Shown piece after piece: positions 1-12,950 of a stretch of 64,000 nucleotides of DNA. The notes under the pieces are model-generated. The model was not told the origin of the DNA, searched no databases, and was given only the letters and a program-made list of their open reading frames with translations. The stretch is taken from the NCBI GenBank assembly GCA_032622095.1, contig CP136065.1, positions 95,365,343 through 95,429,342 of the forward strand. The letters run 5' to 3'. The DNA is from Siphonodentalium dalli (lineage: Eukaryota; Mollusca; Scaphopoda; Gadilida; Siphonodentaliidae). How positions within the stretch are numbered: the first letter of the stretch is position 1; each line of letters starts with the position of its first letter. The translations under genes and the position numbers were made by a program.

Positions 1-1744
1 AGAAATTAGTGCAATTTTCTGAATTTTCGTATTATTTCATCGCATAAAATCAATTAAAATACGACAAGCAACTGGAAATGTTTTTGAACATTCTAGAAGG
101 GGTACATGTCCCTGATATATCTTTAAAATTTCTCGCGTAAACTATGACAGATACCAAAGTTATAATTAGTTTTATAGACCCACCCTAAATCCCCCATAGT
201 AAATGCATGCGGCCGTAAAGCACGTGGCTTTGTTTGGATAGTTTCTGGCCCACAATGCATCATTCTCGCTATCTGTAAAATGGTCTATGGCAACTTGGCA
301 AGTCAGACACAAGAGTTCTAATTTGCTCCAATTTTGACAAGTTGCTTGCGAAAATTGTCAACAAAACTACCGTTCTGATCCTCCATTATGTCATTAAGTT
401 TTTAGTGCGGGAATTGTTCTGAAAGCACATAGAAAACTGGACTTTCGGGCGATCGGTTTTCGCCATTTTTTTTCGGAAAACCCGCGCTATATATAGAAAC
501 GGAAAGTAGAATTCCCAGAACAAACAGCGGATTATGCCGAACTTATTCGGACCACTTCGGCTTTCGGTTAAAACGTAAACAAACAGATAAACAAATCGAT
601 GTTTGTGTCAATCAACCGGAATATTCTATGTGTAATTTAACATTAAAGTTAGATTATTATACACCATTATGACCATAAGATGTAAGCCTTTCCGATGTAT
701 ATAGCATCATGTATTGATTTGCTAGGTAAATCGAGTAAAATACACCACAAATTCCCGCCACAGATCGTGGGCGTAAGTCGTGTCATAGAATTGGTATACA
801 AGCGGTCTTGGACTAAAGACCGGCACCTCCATCCCAATATCTTAGCCGGTTTTAGTACGAGAAGACTTGGACTACTTGCATACGTCCCTCACTTTAAAGA
901 CACGGTTGGCCTTGGCGGTGGGTATCCTGTGAAAATATCTCCACCCGTCAAAAACCGCCACAAACAGAAAGAACATCAAAATGTAGATAGACTTTGTCCG
1001 CATACAAATAAGAAATATCGCATAAACAGTATGTTATGGTCATTTGTGCGCGAGTGTGTGATATCGACCGCTTCTGTGGGCGGGAGATTCCCCATTACGC
1101 ATGGCTATATTTAGATTTGGTTTTTCCCCGCAACCCGGATGCGAGTCACGAGATCAGCTGCGATATTCCTGGAAATATGATAAGAACTTGTGACAAAGCA
1201 ATCCGCATTTGATATTGGATGCTCCTTTGATTGGTAAGGTAAATATTTTAACTTATTCATGTAATGTTAGAGTTAAATATTGCATTTATTTATTGTCATC
1301 AAATGGATGCATCTAAATAATCTTTTCTTTCAACGAAGATCGAGCCAAGAATACAAAGCTGCACGATGACGCAATAAACATTAGGATGCGTATAGCGGTA
1401 AATGCAAAGTATCATTTTAAGTATGCTACTGTTTTCTAACACAATGTCAATACGTGGACATGGAATAGCTAATAGGGAATGCTCCAGACGGGAGACCAAC
1501 CACCCACCCACAACAAATAATATAAACACACAATGAAAACATCCGCTAGCACATGCGCAATACGAGATCTGATATGATATTTTACTACGAATGCAATGAT
1601 AACGCCTATACTATCAGTAGTACAGTTGCAATCAAAATAATACAAACAATTACCAGATATATATATTCGTTTAGGCCATGTTTATAGTCACAGTTGGCAG
1701 GGGGGTTTTGTGTCATATATTACATATGTTGAAAACTGGTTCAC
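1..1744. other. Unassigned sequence, no recognised gene
   Basis: I recognise no domain or repeat family here. An open frame at 695-1114 (+, 139 codons, ATG start) has no motif I know; its composition and lack of splice context make a chance frame likely. A TATATATA stretch at 488-495 lies about 200 bases upstream of it, which is suggestive but not evidence of a promoter. The segment ends where degraded satellite sequence begins. Confidence 0.3.
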
Positions 1745-4700
1745 TTGGGATCTATAATTATGACTTGGGCACATATAACTTATTAGAACCGATTTTGGGC
1801 TCAGGGTAGCCTAAGGCAACTATATGTTTTTTTTTAAATATTAAAATTAGTATCATTCATTTAACTCCAATTTGGGCACTGTACATAACCTATTCCATCA
1901 CTGTTAGGTATCTACTTCCAGCACTTTTGTTGTTTGTGGATAGGTATGCATCTATGCAAATAGTTTGCACAAAGTTTGGGCTCCTCGGTGGGTTTTAAGG
2001 GTATGGAAACAGCCCAACACCCACAGCACCCATGATAAAACCATACAGCACCCGTGCCTATGAAAACATATTTCTGAGTCAGCCATCTCTCAGACTATAC
2101 CCATTCTGAAAATGATTCCACATTTCACTTTAGAACATATAGAGGCAATGGGAAAAAATGATTTGGGCACCTGAATGGCATTTTGGGCTCTGGTCAGGGG
2201 GGAATATTTGGGTTTTTTAATGGTTAAATTGGTATATTTAACTGGAATTGGGTCCTGTGACCCATTATATGTATATACTTCTAGGTCTCCTAGTGTTTTT
2301 GGAAAGATCTGCATCATTATAAGAAGATATGCAAAAGTTTGGTCTCCTTAGTGGGTTTTAAGGGTATGGAGACAGCCCAACACCCACAGAACCCATGACA
2401 ATTCAAGTTAAATTGGTATATTTAACTTGAATTGGGCCATATGACTCATTATATGTATCTACTTCCAGCACTTTTGTTGTTTGTGGATAGGTATGCATCT
2501 ATGCAAATAGTTTGCACAAAGTTTGGGCTCCTCGGTGGGTTTTAAGGGTATGGAAACAGCCCAACACCCACAGCACCCATGATAAAACCATACAGCACCC
2601 ATGCCTATGAAAACATATTTCTGAGTCAGCCATCTCTCAGACTATACCCATTCTGAAAATGATTCCACATTTCACTTTAGAATATATAGAGGCAATGGGA
2701 AAAGATGATTTGGGCACCTGAATGGCATTTTGGGCTCTGGTCAGGGGGGAATATTTTTTTTTTTTAATGGTTAAATTGGTATATTTAACTGGAATTGGGT
2801 CCTGTGACCCATTATGGGTATATACTTCTAGGTCTCCTAGTGTTTTTGGAAAGATCTGCATCATTATAAGAAGATATGCAAAAGTTTGGGCTCCTTAGTG
2901 GGTTTTAAGGGTATGGAGACAGCCCAGCACCCATGACAATTCAAGTTAAATTGGTATATTTAACTTGAATTGGGCCATATGACCCATTATATGTATCTAC
3001 TTCCAGCACTTTTGTTGTTTGTGGATAGGTATGCATCTATGCAAATAGTTTGCACAAAGTTTGGGCTCCTCGGTGGGTTTTAAGGGTATGGAAACAGCCC
3101 AACACCCACAGCACCCATGATAAAACCATACAGCACCCGTGCCTATGAAAACATATTTCTGAGTCAGCCATCTCTCAGACTATACCCATTCTGAAAATGA
3201 TTCCACATTTCACTTTAGAATATATAGAGGCAATGGGAAAAGATGATTTGGGCACCTGAATGGCATTTTGGGCTCTGGTCAGGGGGGAATATTTGTTTTT
3301 TTTAATGGTTAAATTGGTATATTTAACTGGAATTGGGTCCTGTGACCCATTATAGGTATATACTTCTAGGTCTCCTAGTGTTTTTGGAAAGATCTGCATC
3401 ATTATAAGAAGATATGTAAAAGTTTGGGCTCCTTAGTGGGTTTTAAGGGTATGGAGACAGCCCAGCACCCATGACAATTCAAGTGAAATTGGTATATTTA
3501 ACTTGAATTGGGCCATATGACCCATTATATGTATCTACTTCCAGCACTTTTGTTGTTTGTGGATAGGTATGCATCTATGCAAATAGTTTGCACAAAGTTT
3601 GGGCTCCTCGGTGGGTTTTAAGGGTATGGAAACAGCCCAACACCCACAGCACCCATGATAAAACCATACAGCACCCGTGCCTATGAAAACATATTTCTGA
3701 GTCAGCCATCTCTCAGACTATACCCATTCTGAAAATGATTCCACATTTCACTTTAGAACATATAGAGGCAATGGGAAAAAATGATTTGGGCACTTGAATG
3801 GCATTTTGGGCTCTGGTCAGGGGGGAATATTTGGGTTTTTTAATGGTTAAATTGGTATATTTAACTGGAATTGGGTCCTGTGACCCATTATGGGTATATA
3901 CTTCTAGGTCTCCTAGTGTTTTTGGAAAGATCTGCATCATTATAAGAAGATATGCAAAAGTTTGGGCTCCTTAGTGGGTTTTAAGGGTATGGAGACAGCC
4001 CAGCACCCATGACAATTCAAGTTAAATTGGTATATTTAACTTGAATTGGGCCATATGACCCATTATATGTATCTACTTCCAGCACTTTTGTTGTTTGTGG
4101 ATAGGTATGCATCTATGCAAATAGTTTGCACAAAGTTTGGGCTCCTCGGTGGGTTTTAAGGGTATGGAAACAGCCCAACACCCACAGCACCCATGATAAA
4201 ACCATACAGCACCCGTGCCTATGAAAACATATTTCTGAGTCAGCCATCTCTCAGACTATACCCATTCTGTAAATGATTCCACATTTCACTCTAGAATATA
4301 TAGAGGCAATGGGAAAAAAAATATTTGGGCACCTGAATGGGATTTTGGGCTCTATTCAGGGGGGATATTTGTTTTTTTTAATGGTTAAATTGGTATATTT
4401 AACTGGAATTGGGTCCTGTAAAGGTATATACTTCTAGGTCTCCTAGTGCTTTTGGAAATATCTGCATCATTATAAGAAGATTTGCAAAAGTTTGGGCTCC
4501 TTAGTGGGTTTTAAGGGTATGGAGACAGCCCAAGACCCACAGCACCCATGACAATTCAAGTTAAATTGGTATATTTAACTTGAATTGGGCCATATGACCC
4601 ATTATATGTATCTACTTCCAACACTTTTGTTGTTTGTGGATAGCTATGCATCTATGCAAATGGTTTGCACAAAGTTTGGGCTCCTCAGTGGGTTTTAAGG

Positions 4701-5215
4701 GTATTGAGACAGCCCAACACCACAGCACCCATGATAAAACCATACAGCACCCGTGCCTATGAAAACATATTTCTGAGTCAGCCATCTCTCAGACTATACC
4801 CATTCTGTAAATGATTCCACATTTCACTCTAGAATATATAGAGGCAATGGGAAAAAAAATATTTGGGCACCTGAATGGGATTTTGGGCTCTATTCAGGGG
4901 GGATATTTGTTTTTTTTAATGGTTAAATTGGTATATTTAACTGGAATTGGGTCCTGTAATGGTATATACTTCTAGGTCTCCTAGTGTTTTTGGAAATATC
5001 TGCATCAGTATAAGAAGATTTGCAAAAGTTTGGGCTCCTTAGTGGGTTTTAAGGGTATGGAGACAGCCCAACACCCACAGCACCCATGACAATTCAAGTT
5101 AAATTGGTATATTTAACTTGAATTGGGTCATATGACCCATTATAGGTATCTATTTCCAGCACTTTTATAGTTTTTGGATAGGTATGCAACTATGCATCTA
5201 TACAAATGGTTTGCA
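1745..5215 (+). repeat. Satellite array, forward, higher-order ~540-bp units
   Basis: A landmark (gagtcagccatctctcagac) recurs at about 2080, 2627, 3165, 3703, 4241 and 4779, giving periods of 547, 538, 538, 538 and 538. Each unit is a dimer of related sub-monomers of about 364 and 176 bases, both starting with the 'gtttgggctcct..gtgggtttt' motif. Adjacent units are nearly identical, which indicates recent homogenisation. The first ~140 bases (1745-1890) are a decayed copy. Units from about 4241 carry a variant ('ctgtaaatgattcc', shortened 'cctgtaaaggtatat' region) that is the subtype seen in the opposite array at 25.8-31.8 kb. Confidence 0.95.
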
Positions 5216-7095
5216 CAAAGTTTGGGCTCCACGGTGGGTTTTAAAGTTATGGAGACAGCCCAACACACACAGCTCCCATGAAAAAACCATACAGCACCCG
5301 TGCCTATGAAAACATATTTCTGAATCGGTGATCTCTCAGACTATACCCATTCTGAAAATTACTCTACAGTTGACTTTTAGAATATATATAGGCAATGAGA
5401 AAAAAATTTATTTGAGCAAATGAATGGGATTTTGGGCTTTGGTCAGGGGGGGGATATTTGGGTATTTTAAAAGTTAAATTGGTATATTTAACGTGAATTG
5501 TGACCCATTATAGATTTCTACTTCCTGTACTTTTAGTGTTTCATCTGTATAAGAATATGTGCAAAAGTTTTGGCTCCTCAGTGGGTTTTTAGGAGATGGT
5601 GACAGCCCAACACCCACGGCACCCATGATGAAACCATACAGCGGCTATGAAAACATATTTCTGGGTCAGTGTTCTCTCAGACTATACCTATTCTGAAAAT
5701 TAATCCAGTTTACTTCAGAATATATGTAGGCAATGGTGAAACAATTCTTTGGGCACCTGAATGGTATTTTGGGCTCTGGTCAGGGGGAGGGGAATATTTG
5801 GGGTTTTTAATAGTTAAGTTGGTATATTTAACTTGAATTGTGACCCATTATAGATATCAACTTCCAGTACTTTTAGTGTTTTTGGAAATATATTCATCTG
5901 TTTAAGAAGATGTGCAAAAGTTTGGGCTCCTCAGTGGGTTTTAAGGGTGTGGTGACAGCCCAACACCCACGGCACCCATGATGAAACCATACAGCACCCG
6001 TGCCTATAAAATCATTTTTCTGGGTCTCAGACTATGCCCATTCTGAAAATGATATATTTTGGCACCTGGAAGTTATTTTGGGCTCTGGTCAAGGGGAGTG
6101 GAATATTAGGAATTTTAATAGTCAAGTTGGTATATTTAACTTATATTGTGCCATTATTGATATGTACATCCAGGGCTTTTAGTGTTATTGAATAGGTAAG
6201 CACCTATGTAAATGATTTCCCGTATTGGATTTAAGAGTATGGAGCCAGCCCAACACCCACAGCACCAATGGTAAACCATACAGCATCTGTGCCTATAGAA
6301 TCATATTTTGGGGTCAGTGTTCAATCAGACAACACTCATTTATGAAACATGATTCCACATATGACTTTAGAGTATAGGCAGGCGATCAACAGAAAATATT
6401 TTGTTACCTGGAAGGGAATTTGGGCGAGGGGAGAGGAATATTTGTGTTTTTAATAGCCATATTGGTATTTTAGGCTTAGGAATCAGTCCAACACCCATGA
6501 TAAAACATATGGCACTGGTAACTATAAAATAATATTTTGGGGTCAGTGTTATCTCAGACACCGAAAAAAAAATTATTTGGGCACCTGGAAGGGATTTTGG
6601 GCTGAGGGGGAGGTGAATATTTGTGTTTAATAGTCAAATGGATAATTTTAACTTGAATTGGGCCCAGTAACCCATTTAATGTTTGGGCACGTTGAAGGGA
6701 TTTTGGGCTCAGGTGAGGTGAATATTTGTGTTTAAAGTCGATTGGGTATTTTTTAACTTGAATTGGGCCCAGTACCCATTAATTTGTTAATGGATAGATC
6801 TGCATCTGCATAAAATATTTACTGAAGTTTGAGCTCCTGGTTGGGATTGAAGGGCACGGAGCTGGCCCAACACCTGCAGCACCCATGATAAATTCCAATG
6901 GACCATGCAACACCTGTGATTATGAAATAATATTTTGGGGTCAGTCTCAGACTCTACTCATTCTGAAAATGATTCCACATTTGACTTTAGAATATAGGCA
7001 GGCACTGAACAAAACAATTTGGCCACATGAAAGGGATTTTGGTCTCAGTGGGGAGGTGAATATTTGTTTGTTCATGGTCTAATTGGTATTATTAA
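5216..7095 (+). repeat. Degenerate monomers at inner edge of forward satellite
   Basis: Continues the satellite without the dimeric higher-order period. Landmarks recur roughly every 350 bases (about 5325, 5677, 6022), with heavy substitution and deletion. The last recognisable motifs (e.g. 'ttgggcacctggaagggattttgggct', read in parts) fade towards 7.1 kb. This matches the usual pattern of old, unhomogenised monomers at the edge of a satellite array. Confidence 0.85.
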
Positions 7096-7975
7096 ATTGC
7101 ATTTGATGAGCGAAATAAGCTCATATCAATATAGGCTCTGTGTGGAGATAAACGTCCAATATGGGACCATGATTTCCATACAAATAAGCACGCAACGGTC
7201 TTATTTTAATGAGCGAAATAAGTCCCTATTGGTATTATTTAATCACAATATACGCTCTATATGGACTTAAAATTCAGTTTTTAAAACAGTCGAATATGGG
7301 ACTATCTCCGGACGCAAAAAGCCCATATTGGTATTATTAAATCTACCGTTTTTGATCGTAACATATCCTCACAAAAATAGGTTCATAGTGGAAATAAATA
7401 TCAACATATGATTCAATAGACTTATTTGATTCAGAAATAAGCCCACAGTGAGCTTATAGCCATTACGCCATTGAATCGCGAGGGTCGCATATGATATTGG
7501 TCATGTCGATGAAAAAAGCTAGATTAATAATAATAATATGGGTTTATTTCGTACGAAAATAGTCCCATATTGGACTGTTTAAAAAAAACGCGTTTTAGGT
7601 CCATATATAAAGCTTATATTAAATAACGCCAATATGAGCTTATTTCGCACATTAAAATAAAACCGTTATGTGCTTATTTTCACGAGGATGAAATGTACAT
7701 GGAAAGTCTTGTGTTGGTTTATTCGTGTTATTTTTCAGCCTGTTCTTGAGAAAATAAGCCCATAATCTGATTCTGGAATAAGCACATATTAAGCTTAAAC
7801 CCTTATTCCGTTGATTGGCGCGAGCCACAGTGAGAACACCGTACAAAGAGCGTAGCTTTGGTAAGTCGTGTTGATGGAAAAAGCTTAGATTAAATAATGC
7901 CAATATGGGCTTATTTCGTATGTAAATAGTCCCATATTGTACTGTTTTAAACAGCCTGTTCCCAAAAAAAAACGG
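7096..7975. repeat. GCTTATT palindromic repeat, copy 1
   Basis: A forward half (gagcgaaataagctcatat..., then 'aaataagcccatattggtattatttaatc'-type words) is followed by its reverse complement half (gattaaataatgccaatatgggcttat words at about 7890, 'gagcttatttcgc' near 7635). The words GCTTATT and AATAAGC recur every few tens of bases. No coding sequence is apparent; the 109-codon minus-strand frame here is a by-product of the repeat. Confidence 0.75.
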
Positions 7976-8303
7976 GCACATTATCTGCTTATAATAAATA
8001 TTTTTTTAGGTAGATAATCTGCTTAGAATCGCCTCATTTTGAGTCGATAATGTGCTAAAAATGAGAGCATAGTCACATTATCGACTGACAATGAGTCGAT
8101 TGTAAACATATTGTGTGCGGAAAATGACACAAATAAGCCAACTTACGACTTTCAAGTGTAAGCTCTTTAACATGTGTTTTCAATGTGGCCCGCGCCATAG
8201 AACCAGATAACGATATGATCTATTATCTGCTTATTTCACAATTAAATAATCATATTATGTACTTATTTCACATTATGGGCCGATTATGTGCGTATTTGCG
8301 CGA
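7976..8303. repeat. 'Block 2' repeat (gcacattatctgctta...gaggatatgtt)
   Basis: Starts with gcacattatctgcttat and contains an internal palindrome built on 'agtcgataatgtgct' and 'cacattatcgact'. It ends at 'gcgaggatatgttg'. Further copies lie at about 9370-9655, 10392-10735, 13025-13380, 17880-18075, 19150-19345 and 21435-21785. It is usually placed next to GCTTATT repeat halves and seems to be a second module of the same composite family. Confidence 0.75.
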
Positions 8304-8369
8304 GGATATGTTGTGACACGAGCTCCATGAATTCCGTTCCCAGTTCCCAGTTCCCTATTCTCCTAAATT

Positions 8370-9240
8370 GCACTTTTCGTTTACTAAATCGGCTGCGTAG
8401 CCAGAGTCATGGAGACCACCCGGGAATCCTTGTATTTTCGTGCGGTGCCACACAGCGGGGATCTATATGAAAGGGACGCGACCATGCAGCCCCTTCCAAA
8501 TTTTCGAAAATTGGGCTGAAGTCGTGCATGGGGTGTCAAAATAGCACTTTTCGTTACTAAATCGGCTGCGTAGCCAGAGTCATGGTGTCCACCCGGGAAT
8601 CCTTGTATTTTTGTGCGGTGCCACCCAGCGGGCATCTATAGAAAAGGGACGCGACCATGCAGCCCCTTCCAAATTTTCGAAAATCGGGCTGAAGGCGTGC
8701 ATGGGGTGTCAAAATAGCACTTTTCGTTACTAAATCGGCTGCGTAGCCAGAACCATGGCGGCCACCCGGGAATCCTTGCATTTTCGTGCGGTGCCACCCA
8801 GCGGGCATCTATTGGACAGGGACGCGGCCATCTAGCCCCTTCCAATTTTTCGAAAATTGGGCTGAAGTCGTGCATGTAGCTAAACATAGCACGCTTTGTT
8901 ACTAAATCGGCTGCGTAGCCAGAACCATGGCGGCTACCCGGGAATTCTTTCATTTTCGTGCGGTGCCACCCAGCGGGCATCTTTATGACAGGGACGCGGC
9001 CATATAGCCTCTTCCAATTTTTTGAAAATTGGGCTGAAGTCGTGCACGGAGTTAATTTTTTTTACTTTTTGTTACTAAATCAGCTGCGTAGACAGAACCA
9101 TGGCGGCCACTCGGGAATCCTTGTATTTTCGTGCGGTGCCACCCAGTAGACATCTATTGGACAGGGACGAGACCTTATAGGCCTTTTCAATTTTTCGAAA
9201 ATTGGGTTGAAGTCGTGCATGGAGCTCCAAATCGCACTTT
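8370..9240 (+). repeat. Left-arm tandem array, ~173-bp unit
   Basis: The landmark 'actaaatcggctgcgtag' recurs at about 8379, 8556, 8729, 8902 and 9075, with spacing close to 173-177. Each unit also has a 'cgtgcggtgccacccagcg' word and a 'tttcgaaaattgggctgaag' word. Several 60-114-codon open frames on both strands follow the repeat period and are not genes. Confidence 0.9.
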
Positions 9241-11200
9241 TCGTTGCTAAATCGCCCGCGTAGCTATAACCATAGCAGACACGTGGCTATCCTTGCGGGA
9301 TCTTCTTGTGCCACCACTATTACATCTAAAAATCACAAACTAGGTCACATAAACTTGTCCAAAATAGGACATTTTTCGTTAGTCGATAATGTACTGAAAA
9401 GGAGACCCTATTAGTCACAATATCGACTCATATAGAGACGATTCTAAGCAGATTATGTGCGAACAATGACAAGAAATAAGCCAACCCACTACTGTTCAGC
9501 TGTACGCTCATTAACATGTGTTTTCACTGTGGCTCGCGACTTAACACAAAATGATGACTATGACTCCATTATCTGCTTATTTCAGAATCAAATAATCACT
9601 TTATGTACCTAATTGGAATTATAGGTCGAATATGTGCGTATTTGTGCGAGGATATGTTGCTAAATCGCCTGCGTTGGCATAACCATAGCAGCCACTGGGC
9701 TATCCTTGTGGATTCTTCTTTGGCCACCACTAGTCCATCTAGAAATCACAAACTGGTTCACATATACCTGTCCAGCTGTTAATAAATTGGGTGTAAGTCG
9801 TGCATCGGATGAAAATAATGAAAAAAATGTCATTTTTCGTTGCAAATCGTCTGCGTAGGCATATCCATAGCAGCCACAGGGCTCTCGTTGTGGATTCTTC
9901 TTATGCCACCACTAGTCCATCGAGAGATCACAAACTGGTTCACATACGCCTGTCCAGCTGTTCAAAAATTGGGCGTAAGTCGTGCGTGGGGTCAAAATAA
10001 TGAAACAAAGTTCATTTTTCGTTGCTAAATCGCCTGCGTAGGCATAACCATAGCAGTCACGAGACTATCCGTGTGGATTTTTCTTCTGCCACCACCAGTC
10101 CATCTAGAAATCACAAATCAATTAACATGCTCCCGTCCAGCTGTTCACAAATTGAGCGTAAGTCGTGCGTGGGGTTAAAATAATGGAAAAAAAATTAATT
10201 TTTCGTTGCTAAATCGCCTGCGTAGGCATAACCATAGACGCTACGGGGCTATCCTTGTGGATTCTTCTTGTGCCGCTACAAGTCCATCTAGAAATCACAA
10301 AATATGTCATATAAACTTGTCCAGCTGTTCATCAGTTGGGCGTAAATCGTGCGTGGGGTAAAAATATGACATTTTTCGTTGCTTAATCCTGAAAACCAGC
10401 ACATTATTTGCTGAGAAGAAACAATAATTTAGGTAGATAATCTGCTTAGAATCGCCTCATTTTGAGTCGACAATGTGCTGAAAATGAGTTCCTATTAGTC
10501 AAATTATCGACTCATATAGAGGCGATTCTAAATAAATTATGTGCTGACAATGACAAAAATAATAACCAAACTTTTCAGGTGTACGCTCATTAGCATGTAT
10601 TTTCACTGTGGCACGCGCCAAAACACGAAATGACGACTATGACTCCATTATCTGCTTATTTCATAACCAAATAATCACTTTAAGTACCTAATTAAAATTT
10701 AGGTCGGTTTTGTGCGTATTCGTGCGAGGATATGTTACTAAATCGCCTGCGTTGGCATAACCATAGCAGCCACGGGGCTACCCTTGTGGATTCTTCTTAT
10801 ACCACAATTAGTCCATCTATAAATCACAAACTAGTTCACATACGCCTGTCCAGCTGTTCAAAAATTGGGCGTAAGTCGTGCGTGGGGTCAAAATAATGAA
10901 AAAAAAGATAATTTTTCGTTGCTAAATCGCCTGCGCAGGCATACACATAGCAGCCACGAGGGTATCCTTGCGGATGCTTCTTATGCCACCACTAGTCCAT
11001 CTAAAAATCACAAACATAGTCACATAAGCCTGTCCAGTTGTTCAAAAATTGGGCGTAAGTCGTGCGTGGGGTCAAAATAATGAAAAAAAATCATTTCTCA
11101 TTGCTAAATCGCCTGCGTAGGCATAACCGTAGCTGCCACGAGTCTATCCTTTTGGAATCTTCTTGTGCCACCAATAGTGCATCGAAACATCACAAACTAG
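9241..11200 (+). repeat. Central diverged tandem units with embedded block 2 copies
   Basis: Units carry 'gctaaatcgcctgcgtaggc' with a different filler (catagcagccac..., 'ccaccactagtccatctag', 'ttcaaaaattgggcgtaag') and recur at about 9247, 9660, 9842, 10023, 10208, 10737, 10920 and 11103. Two block-2 copies (9370-9655 and 10392-10735) interrupt the run, and after each the tandem units restart at the same junction ('gaggatatgttgctaaatcg' at 9660, a one-base variant at 10737). So block 2 plus tandem units forms a larger period repeated three times from 7.98 kb. Confidence 0.8.
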
Positions 11201-11204
11201 GTCC

Positions 11205-11800
11205 CATAAAATGCAAGGAATTCCAGGGTGGCCGCCATGGTTCTGGCTACGCAGCCGATTTAGCAACAAAAAAATGCAATTTTTAGCTCCATGCATGCAC
11301 GACTTCAGCCCAATTTTCAAAAAAAGTGGAAGGGCTATATGGCCGCGTCCCTGTCCTATAGATGCGCGCTGGGTGGCACCGCACAAAAATACAAGGATTC
11401 CCGGGTGGTCGCCATGGTTCTGGCTACGCAGCCGATTTAGTAACAAAAAGTGCGATTTTGAGCTCCATGCACGACTTTAGCCCAATCTTCGAAACATTGG
11501 AAGGGGCTATATGGTCGCGCGCCCCTGTCCTATAGATGACAACTGGGTGGCACCGCACGAAAATACAAGGATTCCCGTGTGGCCATCATGACTGTCTACG
11601 CAGCCGATTTAGTAACTAAAAGTGCTATTTTGACACCCCATGCACGACTTCAGCCCGATTTTCGAAAATTTGGAAGGGGCTGCATGGTCGCGTCCCTTTC
11701 CTATAGATGCCAGCTGGGTGGCACCGCACGAAAATACAAGGATTCCCGGGTGGCCACCATGACTCTGGCTACGCATCCGATTTAGTAACGAAAGGTGCAA
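11205..11800 (-). repeat. Right-arm tandem array, inverted ~173-bp units
   Basis: The complement landmark 'ctacgcagccgatttag' occurs at about 11249, 11423, 11598 and, with one change (catccgattt), 11771. Unit contents are the reverse complement of the 8370-9240 units and not of the central diverged type, so only the outer arms are mutually inverted. Confidence 0.9.
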
Positions 11801-11867
11801 TTTTAGGGGAACTGGGAACTGGGAACGGAATTCATGGAGCTTGTGACAGGACATATCACGCCCTTTA

Positions 11868-12950
11868 CTTGCGACAGTCTATGCTGGGCGCAAGCAATGT
11901 TTTCGGTCAGGATCTCTGTTTATTTGTCTGTCCTTCCACGAATATGTTACGTCATACCGGAAGTACAGAATGTAAAGAATGCACATGCGCTAATATGAAA
12001 TGATGGCACCAATTGTAATTTAAATCCACATTTATACTAAATTTGCATTGTTATCTCGTTTTATTTTGGTAATAAATCGTTCATAAAAGAACAAAATTGA
12101 AAGATTGCTTTCTTTGAAACTCGGAAAATTATTTGAGATCGAGTCTAAAAGATGCGTGCGGAATCGTTTTTTTTTCTCGCATAGAAAATGATGTGCGAAC
12201 AAATTTCTGGAAACTTTCTTCGACGTTCAAAACATTTCCGAAAGACGCAGGTGCATATAAACCATGTCCGGCCAAACGATCGAGCGCATGGTTCTAGACA
12301 AAATTGTACTGAAAAATATGTTGAAACATGGATTATTAAAGCGCCTAATTAATTAACTGGGAAAACAAGCATTCTCATTGTCAAAGCAATTGGCATTTTG
12401 ATGATATGTTCCCGAAGACCGTAGATCAGTCGCTATAAGGGCATGTTCACATTGACACATTGATAATCAAAGACTAACCAATGATCGCGTGTCTTTTATT
12501 TAATTGTGTCGGAATTGACTTTGACGTTTTTTGCCGCTGAAGTGCAATGACATACACAAAGCATTCTAGTCAAACTAGTAATGTAACCCAATTGGTATAT
12601 AATATATAGCATCAGCGGCAACCAATCGTATTCACACCCTTCATATGAGCGATGTCTATATTGTTCTATAAATATGTCAAACAACTCTTACGTCATTACT
12701 AAGACCATAATTAGTGTAATAGATCAACTGGAGATAACAGAGATATTCTGTCCGTACACACAAATATTTCAGCGATGGATGAACTGAAATTTGATATCTA
12801 GATTCTCTATCGATCTCTCAAAAGAGGGCCCAGCACCCGTGGTTCAAACTGCTGTTGGCAAGATATCACAAAACATGCCATATGTGTGATGGGTGCATTC
12901 TAGTGCAAATGTGATTTACTACGGTTCGCGTCATTCAACTGAATAGCGGG
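11868..12950. other. No recognised feature
   Basis: An AT-rich stretch between the foldback-like element and the next GCTTATT block. I find no motif, splice-flanked frame or repeat landmark. The last ~70 bases (gcgtcattcaactgaatagcgggtataagctc, read in parts) resemble the margin of a GCTTATT copy seen again near 21.84 kb. Confidence 0.3.

Larger units (their letters stand above)
8304..11867. mobile_element. Foldback-like composite element, 3.5 kb
   Basis: The two ends are inverted: the left has 'gagctccatgaattccgttc' followed by two CCCAGTT words, and the right has the exact complement order ending 'gaattcatggagcttgtgac'. Inside each arm lie tandem ~173-bp units in opposite orientation (left arm 8370-9240, right arm 11210-11800). 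The middle (9241-11200) holds diverged units in the left-arm orientation plus two embedded block-2 copies. Long inverted arms built from tandem repeats are the hallmark of foldback (FB-type) elements. No transposase frame is visible, and I could not define a convincing target duplication. Confidence 0.65.

Noticed and set aside
2090-3940. Four near-identical 75-codon minus-strand frames (MMQIFPKTLGDLEVY...) in the forward satellite
   Set aside because: They recur because the satellite unit is homogenised. Frames are lost in decayed units and in the reverse array's subtype, and there is no start context or domain.
8384-11785. Overlapping 80-114-codon frames on both strands with repeated MPAGWHRTK... 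peptides
   Set aside because: They follow the ~173-bp tandem unit on both strands; repeat translation, not genes.
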